Source: an uncultured Clostridia bacterium
GTDB lineage: Bacteria; Bacillota; Clostridia; Peptostreptococcales; Anaerovoracaceae
Length of the DNA stretch: 33,451 nt
NCBI GenBank assembly: GCA_938009115.1
Contig: CALLHZ010000069.1
Span: 1 to 33,451 of the forward strand
Direction: 5' to 3'
Below are positions 23,675-31,224 of the stretch, one piece after another; position 1 is the stretch's first letter; each line of letters starts with the position of its first letter. Position numbers and translations under genes: made by a program. Under the pieces are notes generated by a model that saw only the letters and a program-made list of their open reading frames with translations, had not been told where the DNA came from and did not search any database.

Positions 23675-24934
23675 ATGAGGATCGGGTATGCCTGTGTCAC
23701 CATCGGGCCTGAAGACACGCAAATGAAGACTCTGCGGCAGAGCAACGCCGTACCTGAGCTTTTGGCAGAGCGGATCGAGCACAATCTGAAAGCCCTGGAC
23801 CGGCAAATCGATTACAATCTTCGGAATGATATCCGGCTTTTCCGGATCAGTTCTGACCTCATTCCTTTCGGATCCAGTCCTGTGAATCGTATCCCATGGA
23901 CGGAAACCTTCAGTGATATTTTGGAGGGTATCGGCCGAAAGATCCTCGCCGGCGGCATGCGCGTCTCCATGCATCCGGGGCAATACACGGTGATCAATTC
24001 TCCGGACCGGGGCGTGGTGGAAAGAGCAACAGAGGATCTGCTCTATCACGGCCGGGTCCTGGATTCCTTGGGTTTGGATCAACAGCATAAGCTCGTGCTC
24101 CACATCGGCGGTGTATATCAGGACAAGGAATCCGCAATGCTCCGCTTTGAGGAAAACTGCCGGGCTTTGCCGGATCGGATACGGCAGCGGCTGGTTTTGG
24201 AAAACGATGACCGCTCCTACCATACTGGTGATGTGCTGGCGATCGCTCACAACCTTGGGCTTCCGGCAGTCTATGACAACCTTCATGCCCAGGTCAATCC
24301 TGACCCCGAGGCCATGCCTTTGGCCGAGACGATCCGGACTTTCGGCGCGACATGGAAAAGGGATGACGGTCCCCAGAAGATCCATTATTCCCAGCAGGAT
24401 TTCAGCAAAAAACCGGGATCTCATTCGGCGAGCATTGGAATCGATGCATTTCTTGACTTTTCGGCGCAGCTTCCGGATCAGCACATCGATGTGATGCTGG
24501 AGGTGAAGGACAAAAACCTTTCTGCGGTCAAATGCATCCTCTGCACTCAACCCGGAACGCGTGCCAATGATCTGGAAGAAGAGTGGAAGCGCTATAAATA
24601 CAAAGTTCTCGAAAAATCACAGACTGCCTACGACCAGATCCGGAAATTGCTTTCTGATAAAACGCAAGTCCACCCTGTCCTTTTTTACCGCCTGGTGGAA
24701 GAAGCCCTGGCGGGAGATGACAGCTCCGGGAGCCAGATCAATGCGGCGTTGCATGTATGGGGCTATTTTAAGAAAAAAGCCACAGCCGGAGAGCGGGCCA
24801 GATTTTTAAAACTTGTTCAGGATGTAGGGAACGGATACGCCAAGGGAGAGGCCCTGCGCAGGATGCTTCTGCGTATGGTCCAGCGTTACGGCCAGCCCTA
24901 CCTGAAAGAGTCTTACTATTTCTATCTTGAGTAA
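23675..24934 (+). CDS. uvsE: UV damage endonuclease UvdE (UvsE) with C-terminal DUF1722-like domain
   Basis: This 419-residue protein has two parts. Residues 1 to about 290 are the UvdE TIM barrel, with MRIGYAC at the start, MHPGQYTVINSP, HIGGVYQDKESA, LENDDRSY, VYDNLHAQV, KIHYSQQD and LEVKDKNLS as metal- and DNA-binding parts. The enzyme nicks DNA next to UV photoproducts. Residues about 298-419 (ALHVWGYFKKK, GYAKGEALRRMLLRM, YLKESYYFYLE) look like the DUF1722/YbgA domain. The ATG at 23675 matches the family start, although the ribosome site is weak and the gene follows its neighbour by 4 bases, suggesting coupling. The DUF1722 assignment is by pattern only. Confidence 0.88.
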   Translation: MRIGYACVTIGPEDTQMKTLRQSNAVPELLAERIEHNLKALDRQIDYNLRNDIRLFRISSDLIPFGSSPVNRIPWTETFSDILEGIGRKILAGGMRVSMHPGQYTVINSPDRGVVERATEDLLYHGRVLDSLGLDQQHKLVLHIGGVYQDKESAMLRFEENCRALPDRIRQRLVLENDDRSYHTGDVLAIAHNLGLPAVYDNLHAQVNPDPEAMPLAETIRTFGATWKRDDGPQKIHYSQQDFSKKPGSHSASIGIDAFLDFSAQLPDQHIDVMLEVKDKNLSAVKCILCTQPGTRANDLEEEWKRYKYKVLEKSQTAYDQIRKLLSDKTQVHPVLFYRLVEEALAGDDSSGSQINAALHVWGYFKKKATAGERARFLKLVQDVGNGYAKGEALRRMLLRMVQRYGQPYLKESYYFYLE

Positions 24935-24943
24935 GCGAAATAA

Positions 24944-24967
24944 AAAAGGAGCCCGCGGGCTCCTTTT
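24944..24967. terminator. Bidirectional terminator between uvsE and the CBS-ACT gene
   Basis: A 24-bp perfect palindrome (A4-GGAGCCC-GC-GGGCTCC-T4 pattern) carries A-rich and T-rich flanks on both sides. It can end transcripts from the convergent genes on each strand. Confidence 0.9.
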
Positions 24968-24973
24968 GCATGT

Positions 24974-25618
24974 CTATTTTTCGGAAATGCTCAGAATGTG
25001 GAATCCTGCGTTCCGGATCGCTTCTTCCAGAGGTTGGATCTCACGGCTGTCGGTTCGCAGCAGCATTTCGGCGTCGCTGTTGTCATCGGATGCAACCATG
25101 GCCAGATGGCTGATGTTCGTTCCTGTTTCTGAAATGACAGCTCCGAGTTTTGACAGCATCCCGGGCTTGTTGGCGATGCGGATCACGACCCGGGTCCCGG
25201 TGAACCGGGCGCCCAGCATGTCGATCAGGGCGTCAAAGAGGTCGCTCTCTGTTACGATCCCCACCAATTTTCCGTGATCGTCCACAACCAGGAGGGCGCT
25301 GATCCTCTGGTCCCGCATCAGGACGGCGGCGTCTTCGATGTGAGCATCCGGCAGCACCGTGAACACATTTTTTGTCATGGCGTCGCGCACTGTGGATTTG
25401 GAAAGCAGATAATTGATTTCAAACACGCTGAGTGTCGTGGCTTTGCTGGGGGATACCCGCTCCACATCGCGGTCTGTAATGATGCCTACGACGCGGTCTC
25501 CGTCCAGTACAGGCACCTTTTTCAGATTTTTTTCACGCATGAGCGCCATGAGCGCGCTGATCGATGCATTGACCTGGATCGTATAGGGATCTTTTGTCAT
25601 GCGGTCTTTGATGAACAT
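24974..25618 (-). CDS. CBS-pair plus ACT domain protein (AcuB-like)
   Basis: This 214-residue protein has tandem CBS motifs at about residues 1-60 and 76-134 (VRDAMTKNVFTV, ALLVVDDHGKLVGIVTESDL) and an ACT domain at about 140-214 (VVIRIANKPGMLSKLGAVISETGTNISH). CBS pairs bind adenine nucleotides and ACT domains usually bind amino acids, so it is a likely metabolite sensor. No output enzyme domain is present. The ATG at 25618 is preferred over a longer frame to 25678 because AAGGAGAAGG lies directly upstream and the extra residues do not match CBS domains. A consensus promoter near 25850 leaves a leader of about 210 bases with several predicted helices. Confidence 0.85.
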   Translation of the reverse strand: MFIKDRMTKDPYTIQVNASISALMALMREKNLKKVPVLDGDRVVGIITDRDVERVSPSKATTLSVFEINYLLSKSTVRDAMTKNVFTVLPDAHIEDAAVLMRDQRISALLVVDDHGKLVGIVTESDLFDALIDMLGARFTGTRVVIRIANKPGMLSKLGAVISETGTNISHLAMVASDDNSDAEMLLRTDSREIQPLEEAIRNAGFHILSISEK

Positions 25619-25830
25619 GATTCCTTCTCCTTTCAGCAGAACGCAAGCCTCCGGCGTGCATTCCATACTACAATTCAAGGTAAATGACGGCGTTTTTACT
25701 GTTACTGAACAAAGGATCTAATGAAAAGAGAGGAGGATGAACTCGCCTAAGCGGAGTACATGAATACTTGTGCCTTTACCTTGATATTGTAGTACAGCCT
25801 TCCTGGACGCGCCCGCAATGCACATCCATT
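25619..25830 (-). promoter_or_regulatory. Long, apparently structured 5' leader of the CBS-ACT gene
   Basis: Transcription from the predicted promoter would give about 212 untranslated bases. The RNA can form a hairpin at its 5' end (25816-25831, CAATG/CATTG), a long-range helix of 19 bp with one bulge (25666-25684 with 25775-25794), an internal hairpin (25741-25757) and a 10-bp interrupted hairpin just before the ribosome site (25639-25663). No protein frame in it has family character. It could be a cis-regulatory RNA of no class that I recognise. No Rho-independent terminator is visible, so any control would be on translation. Confidence 0.5.
25666..25794. repeat. 129-bp segment bounded by 19-20 bp inverted repeats
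   Basis: TACTACAATTCAAGGTAAA (25666-25684) and TTTACCTTGATATTGTAGTA (25775-25794) are inverted copies that differ by one inserted base. The ends begin TA-CTACAAT and ATTGTAG-TA, which could be a small MITE flanked by a TA duplication. The alternative is the base stem of the structured leader RNA. No transposase fragment is seen. Confidence 0.7.
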
Positions 25831-25903
25831 GAGGGTATATTACTATCGCGTTCATAGCTTGTCAACAATTTTATTGTGCAGTTTTTGTTAAAAAGGCACA
25901 AGT
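25766..25903. repeat. 12-bp perfect inverted repeat spanning the CBS-ACT promoter
   Basis: ACTTGTGCCTTT (25766-25777) and AAAGGCACAAGT (25892-25903) are perfect inverted copies. The first arm overlaps the right end of the 129-bp segment by three bases (25775-25777), and the promoter lies between the arms. Confidence 0.6.
25837..25865 (-). promoter_or_regulatory. Consensus promoter of the CBS-ACT gene
   Basis: On the minus strand TTGACA (25860-25865), a 17-base spacer and TAATAT (25837-25842) form a near-perfect sigma-A promoter, with a predicted start near 25830. Confidence 0.8.
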
Positions 25904-25920
25904 TTTTGCATCCTAGCAGA

Positions 25921-26868
25921 CTATTGCCGGGATTCCTCCAATTTTCCAAGCTTCCTGGCCACGTGGCCCCAAACCTCCTGTATCAGCTTTCGTCCTGCAA
26001 ACATAGCAGTCAGTGCAGGATCCAGTTTAGGCGAGATCTCAACCACATCAAGGCCGATGATCGGTAAATTTTCGAAGCAGATCTCCAGAAGGTCCAGAAT
26101 CTGCCTGGGGGTGAGTCCGCCAAACTGGGGTGTGCCGGTGCCTGGCGCAAAACCCGGATCGAGTCCGTCGATGTCCAGCGTGATATAGACGCGCCGATAA
26201 GGCGACATTGCCCTTACGATTTCTTCCCCGATGGGCTCCATGCCCCTTCTGTGGCAGTCTTTCGCGCTGGCAACCTGGATCGGATGGCTTTTTTTAAATT
26301 CGTATTCGTCGGCTTCAATAGAGCGGATGCCGACAAAATACATATTTTCGGTTCCGCTTACATGGTCCAGTTCCAAAGCTCTGCGCTGGGTGCTGCCGTG
26401 GCTTAGCTTGTCCCCGCCGATGTGGTCACATAAGTCAAAATGCGCGTCGATGTGGATGATGCCGAAATCTTCGGTTACGCCCCTGTCGATTCCTCTCAGG
26501 ACGGGGATCGTCGTGCTGTGATCGCCGCCGACCATGATGAAGAACTTGTTCATCCCCACGAGGCCGGACACATATTCGGCGATCTGGTCAAAATACTGTT
26601 CCCGGTCTTGTCCGTGTGCAAAATCGAAATCTCCCGCATCGTACACTTTCAGAGAGGCGTAGGATTCGAAATTTTCAGTGAAGGGGGAGGGTGTGTAAGT
26701 ATTTTCTCTCAGAACTTTGGGCCCTTCCCCGGCGCCGCCTCGGTAGCTGACAGCCTCGTCAAAGGGAATGCCGAATATCACTGTGTCCGCTTCTTTTTCG
26801 GACAGCGCAGGCTGATTCAGCCCGCACCAGGAGTCGCAGCTCATTGCATGGATGTCGCGCGTCAGCAT
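25921..26868 (-). CDS. speB: Agmatinase/ureohydrolase (arginase family)
   Basis: This 315-residue enzyme of the ureohydrolase family binds two manganese ions. Ligand motifs are GGDHSTTIPV, IHIDAHFD with the second His region, SHGSTQRRA and DIDGLDPGFAPGTGTPQFGG. Sequence and length fit agmatinase, which converts agmatine to putrescine and urea; guanidinobutyrase or another guanidino-hydrolase remains possible. The ATG at 26868 has GGAGGAAGGAG upstream. It follows the GNAT gene by 25 bases on the same strand, suggesting an operon. No arginine decarboxylase gene is in the window. Confidence 0.85.
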   Translation of the reverse strand: MLTRDIHAMSCDSWCGLNQPALSEKEADTVIFGIPFDEAVSYRGGAGEGPKVLRENTYTPSPFTENFESYASLKVYDAGDFDFAHGQDREQYFDQIAEYVSGLVGMNKFFIMVGGDHSTTIPVLRGIDRGVTEDFGIIHIDAHFDLCDHIGGDKLSHGSTQRRALELDHVSGTENMYFVGIRSIEADEYEFKKSHPIQVASAKDCHRRGMEPIGEEIVRAMSPYRRVYITLDIDGLDPGFAPGTGTPQFGGLTPRQILDLLEICFENLPIIGLDVVEISPKLDPALTAMFAGRKLIQEVWGHVARKLGKLEESRQ

Positions 26869-26893
26869 AAAAATCTCCTTCCTCCCGGATCGG

Positions 26894-27421
26894 TTACATC
26901 GGCGTGGCACGACCGTGTCGCTTCCGGGTCAGGATCATATCCCATGTGCCCCATTGTTCGTCTCCAAATGTCAAAGACTTCTCGTTGTGGGTCACCTCGG
27001 AAAACCCTGCGGCTTGATAACATTTTCGCGCTGCCTCGTTCTGGTCGTAGACTTTCAGCGTGATGCTTCCGGCTGAAAGCAACTCAAAGCAGTACCGTGT
27101 GGCCAGTCTTACCATTTGAAGGCCGACGCCCGTTCCGCGAAGGCCTGGGTCCACGACAATGAATCCAAGATGCGCATTGTTGGTCATGAGCTCCAGACTC
27201 ATTACAGCGAAGAATCCTATCGGAGCGCCGGATCGATCCAGGGCTGTGAACATGGCCCCGTCTCCTGCGGCCTCCATCTCCTGCCGTTTTCGGTCCAGCG
27301 CTTCGGCCGAGGGAGGGTATTCGATGAGATTGGCGCACCACAGAGCGTGCTCCCGCTCATCGCGGATCCATTGTTGTATGGCCGCCCCATCGGCGGATCG
27401 GTACGGTCTGATACGCAGCAT
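26894..27421 (-). CDS. GNAT-family N-acetyltransferase
   Basis: This 175-residue protein has the GNAT fold: strand LRIRPYRSAD, helix DGAAIQQWIRDE, then the acetyl-CoA-binding strand and loop LGFIVVDPGLRGTGVGLQMVRLATRY, followed by LKVYDQNEAARKCYQAAGF. The acceptor is unknown; a protein N-terminus, polyamine or antibiotic is possible. It precedes agmatinase on the minus strand, so acetylation of a polyamine is an appealing but unproven link. GGAGG lies just before the ATG. Confidence 0.88.
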   Translation of the reverse strand: MLRIRPYRSADGAAIQQWIRDEREHALWCANLIEYPPSAEALDRKRQEMEAAGDGAMFTALDRSGAPIGFFAVMSLELMTNNAHLGFIVVDPGLRGTGVGLQMVRLATRYCFELLSAGSITLKVYDQNEAARKCYQAAGFSEVTHNEKSLTFGDEQWGTWDMILTRKRHGRATPM

Positions 27422-27440
27422 ACTACCTCCGTCTTACAAA

Positions 27441-27446
27441 AGTATA
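27441..27446 (-). promoter_or_regulatory. Extended -10 promoter of the GNAT-agmatinase operon
   Basis: On the minus strand TGT-TATACT forms an extended -10 box about 20 bases before the ATG. No good -35 is seen, which is common for extended -10 promoters. Confidence 0.5.
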
Positions 27447-27474
27447 ACATATTTCTTACGAATTGATTCCCCGG

Positions 27475-27503
27475 TTGTTGCAAAACTTCTTGTGTAGTAA
27501 AAT
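27475..27503 (+). promoter_or_regulatory. Promoter of the DUF4230 gene
   Basis: TTGTTG (27475-27480), a 17-base spacer and TAAAAT (27498-27503) predict a start near 27510. This excludes in-frame starts before that point and supports the ATG at 27538. Confidence 0.6.
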
Positions 27504-27537
27504 GAGCCAAAACCCAAAGAAAGAGGAGCAAAATATC

Positions 27538-28239
27538 ATGAAGATAAAAAAAGGTTCTTTGATTGCCCCAGGGGCCGGCTGTCTGATGCCGCTGACCATC
27601 GCCGTACTGGCTTTTTTACTGCTGGTTTCTTCCTTATACCTTTTTCCCCAATTTAAGGCAGCTTTGGGTTTGAAGGATCTTCCGGGTTCCTTCGATGAGA
27701 TGCGTGCGGACAAGATCATGGGTTATAAAACGGTGGAGATCCGGGACAGTTTGCTGGCCGAGTCCCGCAGCATCGGATATCTTGCGGTGATGGAACAAGA
27801 CGTGAGCGTGGATATCGAAGTGAGCCAAATGCTCTGGAACATCCCTCTTTTTGAAAAGACAAAAGTGATCCACGCCTATGGAACCGGCGTGTTCGGCATC
27901 GATCTAAGTACACTTGCGGAGGATTCGGTGGATGTCGATCACAACATTCGGGAGATCGTGCTGACCCTGAGCCCTGTCCAACTTCTGTATGTGGAGAACG
28001 ATCACGATCGCACGACTTACGAAGAAACGGAGCATGCGCTTTTGGCCTTTGGAGACATCCGTCTTACCGCGGAGCAGCAGACTGTCGTCAACAAGGATAT
28101 CCAGGATGCGATGACAGAAGCTTTGCTGGCCGCGTCCACGAATGCGGAGCTTGCGGCTGAAGCTCAAAGGGTTGCTGCTGCCCTGTTTGCGCCGTTGGTC
28201 TCGGCTGTTGCGCCGGGGTACGATCTGGTGATCCGTTGA
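27538..28239 (+). CDS. DUF4230 domain membrane-anchored protein
   Basis: The protein has 233 residues. A short basic N-terminus is followed by one transmembrane helix (about residues 14-32) and an outer domain with an alternating beta pattern ending in a long amphipathic helix (EQQTVVNKDIQDAMTEALLAA). This pattern fits DUF4230, whose function is unknown. The ATG at 27538 has GAGGAG 9 bases upstream and lies after the predicted transcription start. The gene is isolated between convergent neighbours; only 11 bases separate its stop from the stop of trkH. Confidence 0.7.
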   Translation: MKIKKGSLIAPGAGCLMPLTIAVLAFLLLVSSLYLFPQFKAALGLKDLPGSFDEMRADKIMGYKTVEIRDSLLAESRSIGYLAVMEQDVSVDIEVSQMLWNIPLFEKTKVIHAYGTGVFGIDLSTLAEDSVDVDHNIREIVLTLSPVQLLYVENDHDRTTYEETEHALLAFGDIRLTAEQQTVVNKDIQDAMTEALLAASTNAELAAEAQRVAAALFAPLVSAVAPGYDLVIR

Positions 28240-28250
28240 TCGTTTTACGC

Positions 28251-29711
28251 TTACTTGTTGGGATTCCAGAAGGTTCTGCTGCCCAGCAGGAGAACCGTAT
28301 AGATTTCCAGCCTTCCGGTCAGCATCAAAACGCTCATGAATATTTTAGTAGGGCCGGCAAATTGTTCATAATTGGCGAAAATCCCCATTTGTCCGAAGCT
28401 GGCGCCGGTGTTGTTCAGCAAAGCCGATGAGGCCAGGAATGCCGTGCTCAGATCTTCCACATCCAGAGAGATGATGAATGCGCCGAAGAGAAACACGGCC
28501 ATATAAGTGAAAAAGAAGGCTACAATAGCGTTCGCTGTTGTGGAATCCAGCGGCTTTCCCTGGATCTTGACGCCGATCACCGCATTGGAATGGATCCGCA
28601 TGGAGAAACTGCGCCAAATCAGTTTGGAGAGGACTACGATTCGGATCACTTTGATGGCCCCGCCCGTGGAAGCCGACGACCCGCCGATAAAGGACAGTAT
28701 CATCAGCAGTGTTTTGGAAAAGGATGGCCATGCGACAAAATCAGCGCTGGCATTTCCCGTGGTCGTCATAAAGGAAATCGTCTGAAAAACACCATAGCGA
28801 AGAGACTGGGCGGTGTCATAGGTATCCGTCAGCCGCAAGTCCAGACTGACCACTGCGGCGGCGACAGCCATGATCGCCAAATATGCCTTCAGCTCGGTGT
28901 TTTTCCATATTTTCAGGAAGTCTTTTTTCAGCGCGTAATAAAACAGCGAGAAGTTGACGCAGGAAAGGATCATGAACAGCGCAATGACCGCTTCCAGATA
29001 AGCGCTTCCAAAGTGCAGCAGGCCGTTGTTGTAGCCTGTAAGCCCGCTGGATGCGATACTCCCAAAAGAAAAGATCACAGAATCAAAAAGTGTGAGATCT
29101 CCTGCATATAACAGAAGGATCTGCGTCAAAGTGAGCCCTATGTAGACCAGATAAAGCTTTCGCGCCGAATCCTGATGTCTTCCGTCCAGTTTTTCCAGGA
29201 CCAGGCCGGGCGTTTCAGCGCGGAGGATGTTATATCCGTTGATCCCCAGCGCAGGAAGTATGGAAATCACAAATACGAGGATCCCCATGCCCCCGAGCCA
29301 TTGACAAAAGGACCGCCAGAAAACGATGCTGCGGGGCAGCGCTTCGATGTCACCGATCACAGTGGCCCCTGTTGTCGTAAAGCCCGAAACTGATTCAAAG
29401 AAGGCATCCGGGAAATAGGGAAGCGTCCCTGATATCATGTACGGAAATGTTCCCGTGAGCGAAGCGATGAGCCAGCCTAAAAATACCGCAAGCATACCGT
29501 CCCGGATCTTAAGCGCAGAGCTTTTGCCCCGGGTAAACCAAAGGCTTGTCATGCCGATGCCGATGGCCATGGCAGCCGATACGCCAAAGCCGTGGGCAGC
29601 TTCCTGCTCGTGAAAGCGAAAAGCCATGATAAAAGAGGGCATCATGGCCAACCCGATGACGACGGCGAGAAAACCGGCTATTTTGATGATGGCTGCTTTA
29701 TTGAGTGCCAA
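28251..29711 (-). CDS. trkH: TrkH-family potassium uptake protein, divergent paralog
   Basis: The protein has 486 residues and the four-fold membrane-pore-membrane pattern. Pore loops contain GFTTTGAT, SGLTGYN, TTTGNAS and NNTGASF. All four filter Gly residues are kept, but the flanking residues differ from the neighbouring paralog (TTTGY, NIGPG). The start codon is TTG at 29709-29711, chosen because GGAGG lies 5 bases upstream and the next ATG would remove the first helix. It starts 9 bases after the upstream trkH stop, so it is the third gene of a trkA-trkH-trkH operon. Altered ion preference is possible. Confidence 0.88.
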   Translation of the reverse strand: MALNKAAIIKIAGFLAVVIGLAMMPSFIMAFRFHEQEAAHGFGVSAAMAIGIGMTSLWFTRGKSSALKIRDGMLAVFLGWLIASLTGTFPYMISGTLPYFPDAFFESVSGFTTTGATVIGDIEALPRSIVFWRSFCQWLGGMGILVFVISILPALGINGYNILRAETPGLVLEKLDGRHQDSARKLYLVYIGLTLTQILLLYAGDLTLFDSVIFSFGSIASSGLTGYNNGLLHFGSAYLEAVIALFMILSCVNFSLFYYALKKDFLKIWKNTELKAYLAIMAVAAAVVSLDLRLTDTYDTAQSLRYGVFQTISFMTTTGNASADFVAWPSFSKTLLMILSFIGGSSASTGGAIKVIRIVVLSKLIWRSFSMRIHSNAVIGVKIQGKPLDSTTANAIVAFFFTYMAVFLFGAFIISLDVEDLSTAFLASSALLNNTGASFGQMGIFANYEQFAGPTKIFMSVLMLTGRLEIYTVLLLGSRTFWNPNK

Positions 29712-29720
29712 GGCGGCCTC

Positions 29721-31187
29721 CTATTTGTTTCTGTTCCAGAATATCGGCGTAAACAATAAAATGACCGTGAACAATTCCAATCTTCCTGCAATCATCAGCA
29801 GAGACAGCAGCATTTTGGATGCTCCGCTGAAAAAGGCGTAATTGAGCGTGGGGCCCACCATTTCAAACCCGGGCCCGATATTGCTGATACAAGCGATCAC
29901 GGAGGATACGGCAGTGATCAGATCTACATTTTCAAAACTGATCAGAAGAATGCTGATCACGGTAGTGAAGGCATAAAGCAGCACAAATCCGGCGACTCCT
30001 GACATCACTTCCGGGCTCATGCTCCGGTCTCCGGCGCGCATGGGGACCACTGCGCTGGGATGAAGACGCCGGTAAGCGCCTCGCTTGATCAGCTTGAAAA
30101 TAAGGGCGGTGCGGATCACCTTGATCCCGCCTCCGGTGGAAGATGCACAGGCACCGATGATCATCAGCATCAGCAGGATCATTTTACAGGACGCCGGCCA
30201 CAGGTCGAAATCAGCCGTGGCATAGCCGGTTGTGGTAATGATGGAAGACACTTGAAAAAAGGCGTAACGGAAGCTTTCTATCGGATCGTCATAAAAGCCC
30301 TTCCACAGCAGCATGGCCGTGATGAACAGGGTAGACGCTCCAATGATCGTCAGGTATTTGCGCAGTTCAAAATCTTCAAAAAATTGTCGGATCTTTCCCG
30401 TCAGAAGATAATGGTAGAGTGTGAAATTGACGCCGGCGGCCGCCATGAAGATTCCAATGACCATATCCACATAAAAACTGTCGTAAGCGCCGACGCTGGC
30501 CGCATAGTTGGAAAATCCCCCGGTGCCTACCGTGCCGAAGGTATGGACGCTGGCATCGTAAAGCGTCAGCCCGCCCAGCAGCAGTAGCGCGATTTGGATC
30601 ACTGTCATGCCGGCATAGATTTTATAAAGTGTTCGGGCAGTTTCATTGACGGTAAAGGATATTTTATCCATGGTGGGGCCGGTGGTTTCAGCCCGCAGGA
30701 TCCGCTGTCCCCCGATGCCCAGCATCGGCAGCAGCGCGACTGTCAGCACCAGAATGCCCATGCCGCCAAGCCAGTGGGTGAAGGATCGCCAAAAGAGCAT
30801 CCCTTTGGACATTGCTTCAATGTCGGTGAGAATGGAAGCCCCCGTTGTCGTGAAGCCGGAAGCGGTTTCAAAATAGGCGTCGATGACGTTGGGGATCGAG
30901 CCGGACAGCACGAAAGGAAGGGCGCCCAGCAGGGACATCGAAAGCCAGGCCACGCCTACGATAAAAAACCCGTCCCGAGTCCGGATCGTGCTCTTTTCGG
31001 ACACGACGGTGATCCTTCCGACGATATATCCTCCGAGGATCATAGGGCCGCTGCAAAGCAGAAAAGCGGATGCTTCGCTGCGTTCTCCATAATAAAGAGA
31101 CACCAGCATGGGGAGCAGCATCGCTGCTCCGACCACGACGGTGACGGCGCTGAGCACTTTGATGATCGGTCCTTTGTGTAAAACCAT
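29721..31187 (-). CDS. trkH: TrkH-family potassium uptake protein
   Basis: This 488-residue membrane subunit of the Trk/Ktr potassium system has four pore loops with GFTTTGAS, TGGFSNY, TTTGYAT and NIGPGF, matching the K+ filter pattern with conserved Gly. The segment WRSFTHWLGGMGILVL after the first pore is typical. The gene starts 37 bases after the trkA stop and carries only a weak AAGAAAAGAAG ribosome site. Together with TrkA it should form a gated potassium uptake complex. Confidence 0.92.
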   Translation of the reverse strand: MVLHKGPIIKVLSAVTVVVGAAMLLPMLVSLYYGERSEASAFLLCSGPMILGGYIVGRITVVSEKSTIRTRDGFFIVGVAWLSMSLLGALPFVLSGSIPNVIDAYFETASGFTTTGASILTDIEAMSKGMLFWRSFTHWLGGMGILVLTVALLPMLGIGGQRILRAETTGPTMDKISFTVNETARTLYKIYAGMTVIQIALLLLGGLTLYDASVHTFGTVGTGGFSNYAASVGAYDSFYVDMVIGIFMAAAGVNFTLYHYLLTGKIRQFFEDFELRKYLTIIGASTLFITAMLLWKGFYDDPIESFRYAFFQVSSIITTTGYATADFDLWPASCKMILLMLMIIGACASSTGGGIKVIRTALIFKLIKRGAYRRLHPSAVVPMRAGDRSMSPEVMSGVAGFVLLYAFTTVISILLISFENVDLITAVSSVIACISNIGPGFEMVGPTLNYAFFSGASKMLLSLLMIAGRLELFTVILLFTPIFWNRNK

Positions 31188-31224
31188 GACGCTTCTTTTC
31201 TTCGGCCGGGCGAACGCGACCGGG

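Noticed and set aside
23540..24550. Antisense frame across the TspO-like and uvsE genes
   Set aside because: It crosses a gene border, has no ribosome site and no family features.
25885..25901. Rex-like site upstream of the CBS-ACT promoter
   Set aside because: The half-sites resemble Rex half-sites, but the spacer is one base short and one half has several mismatches.
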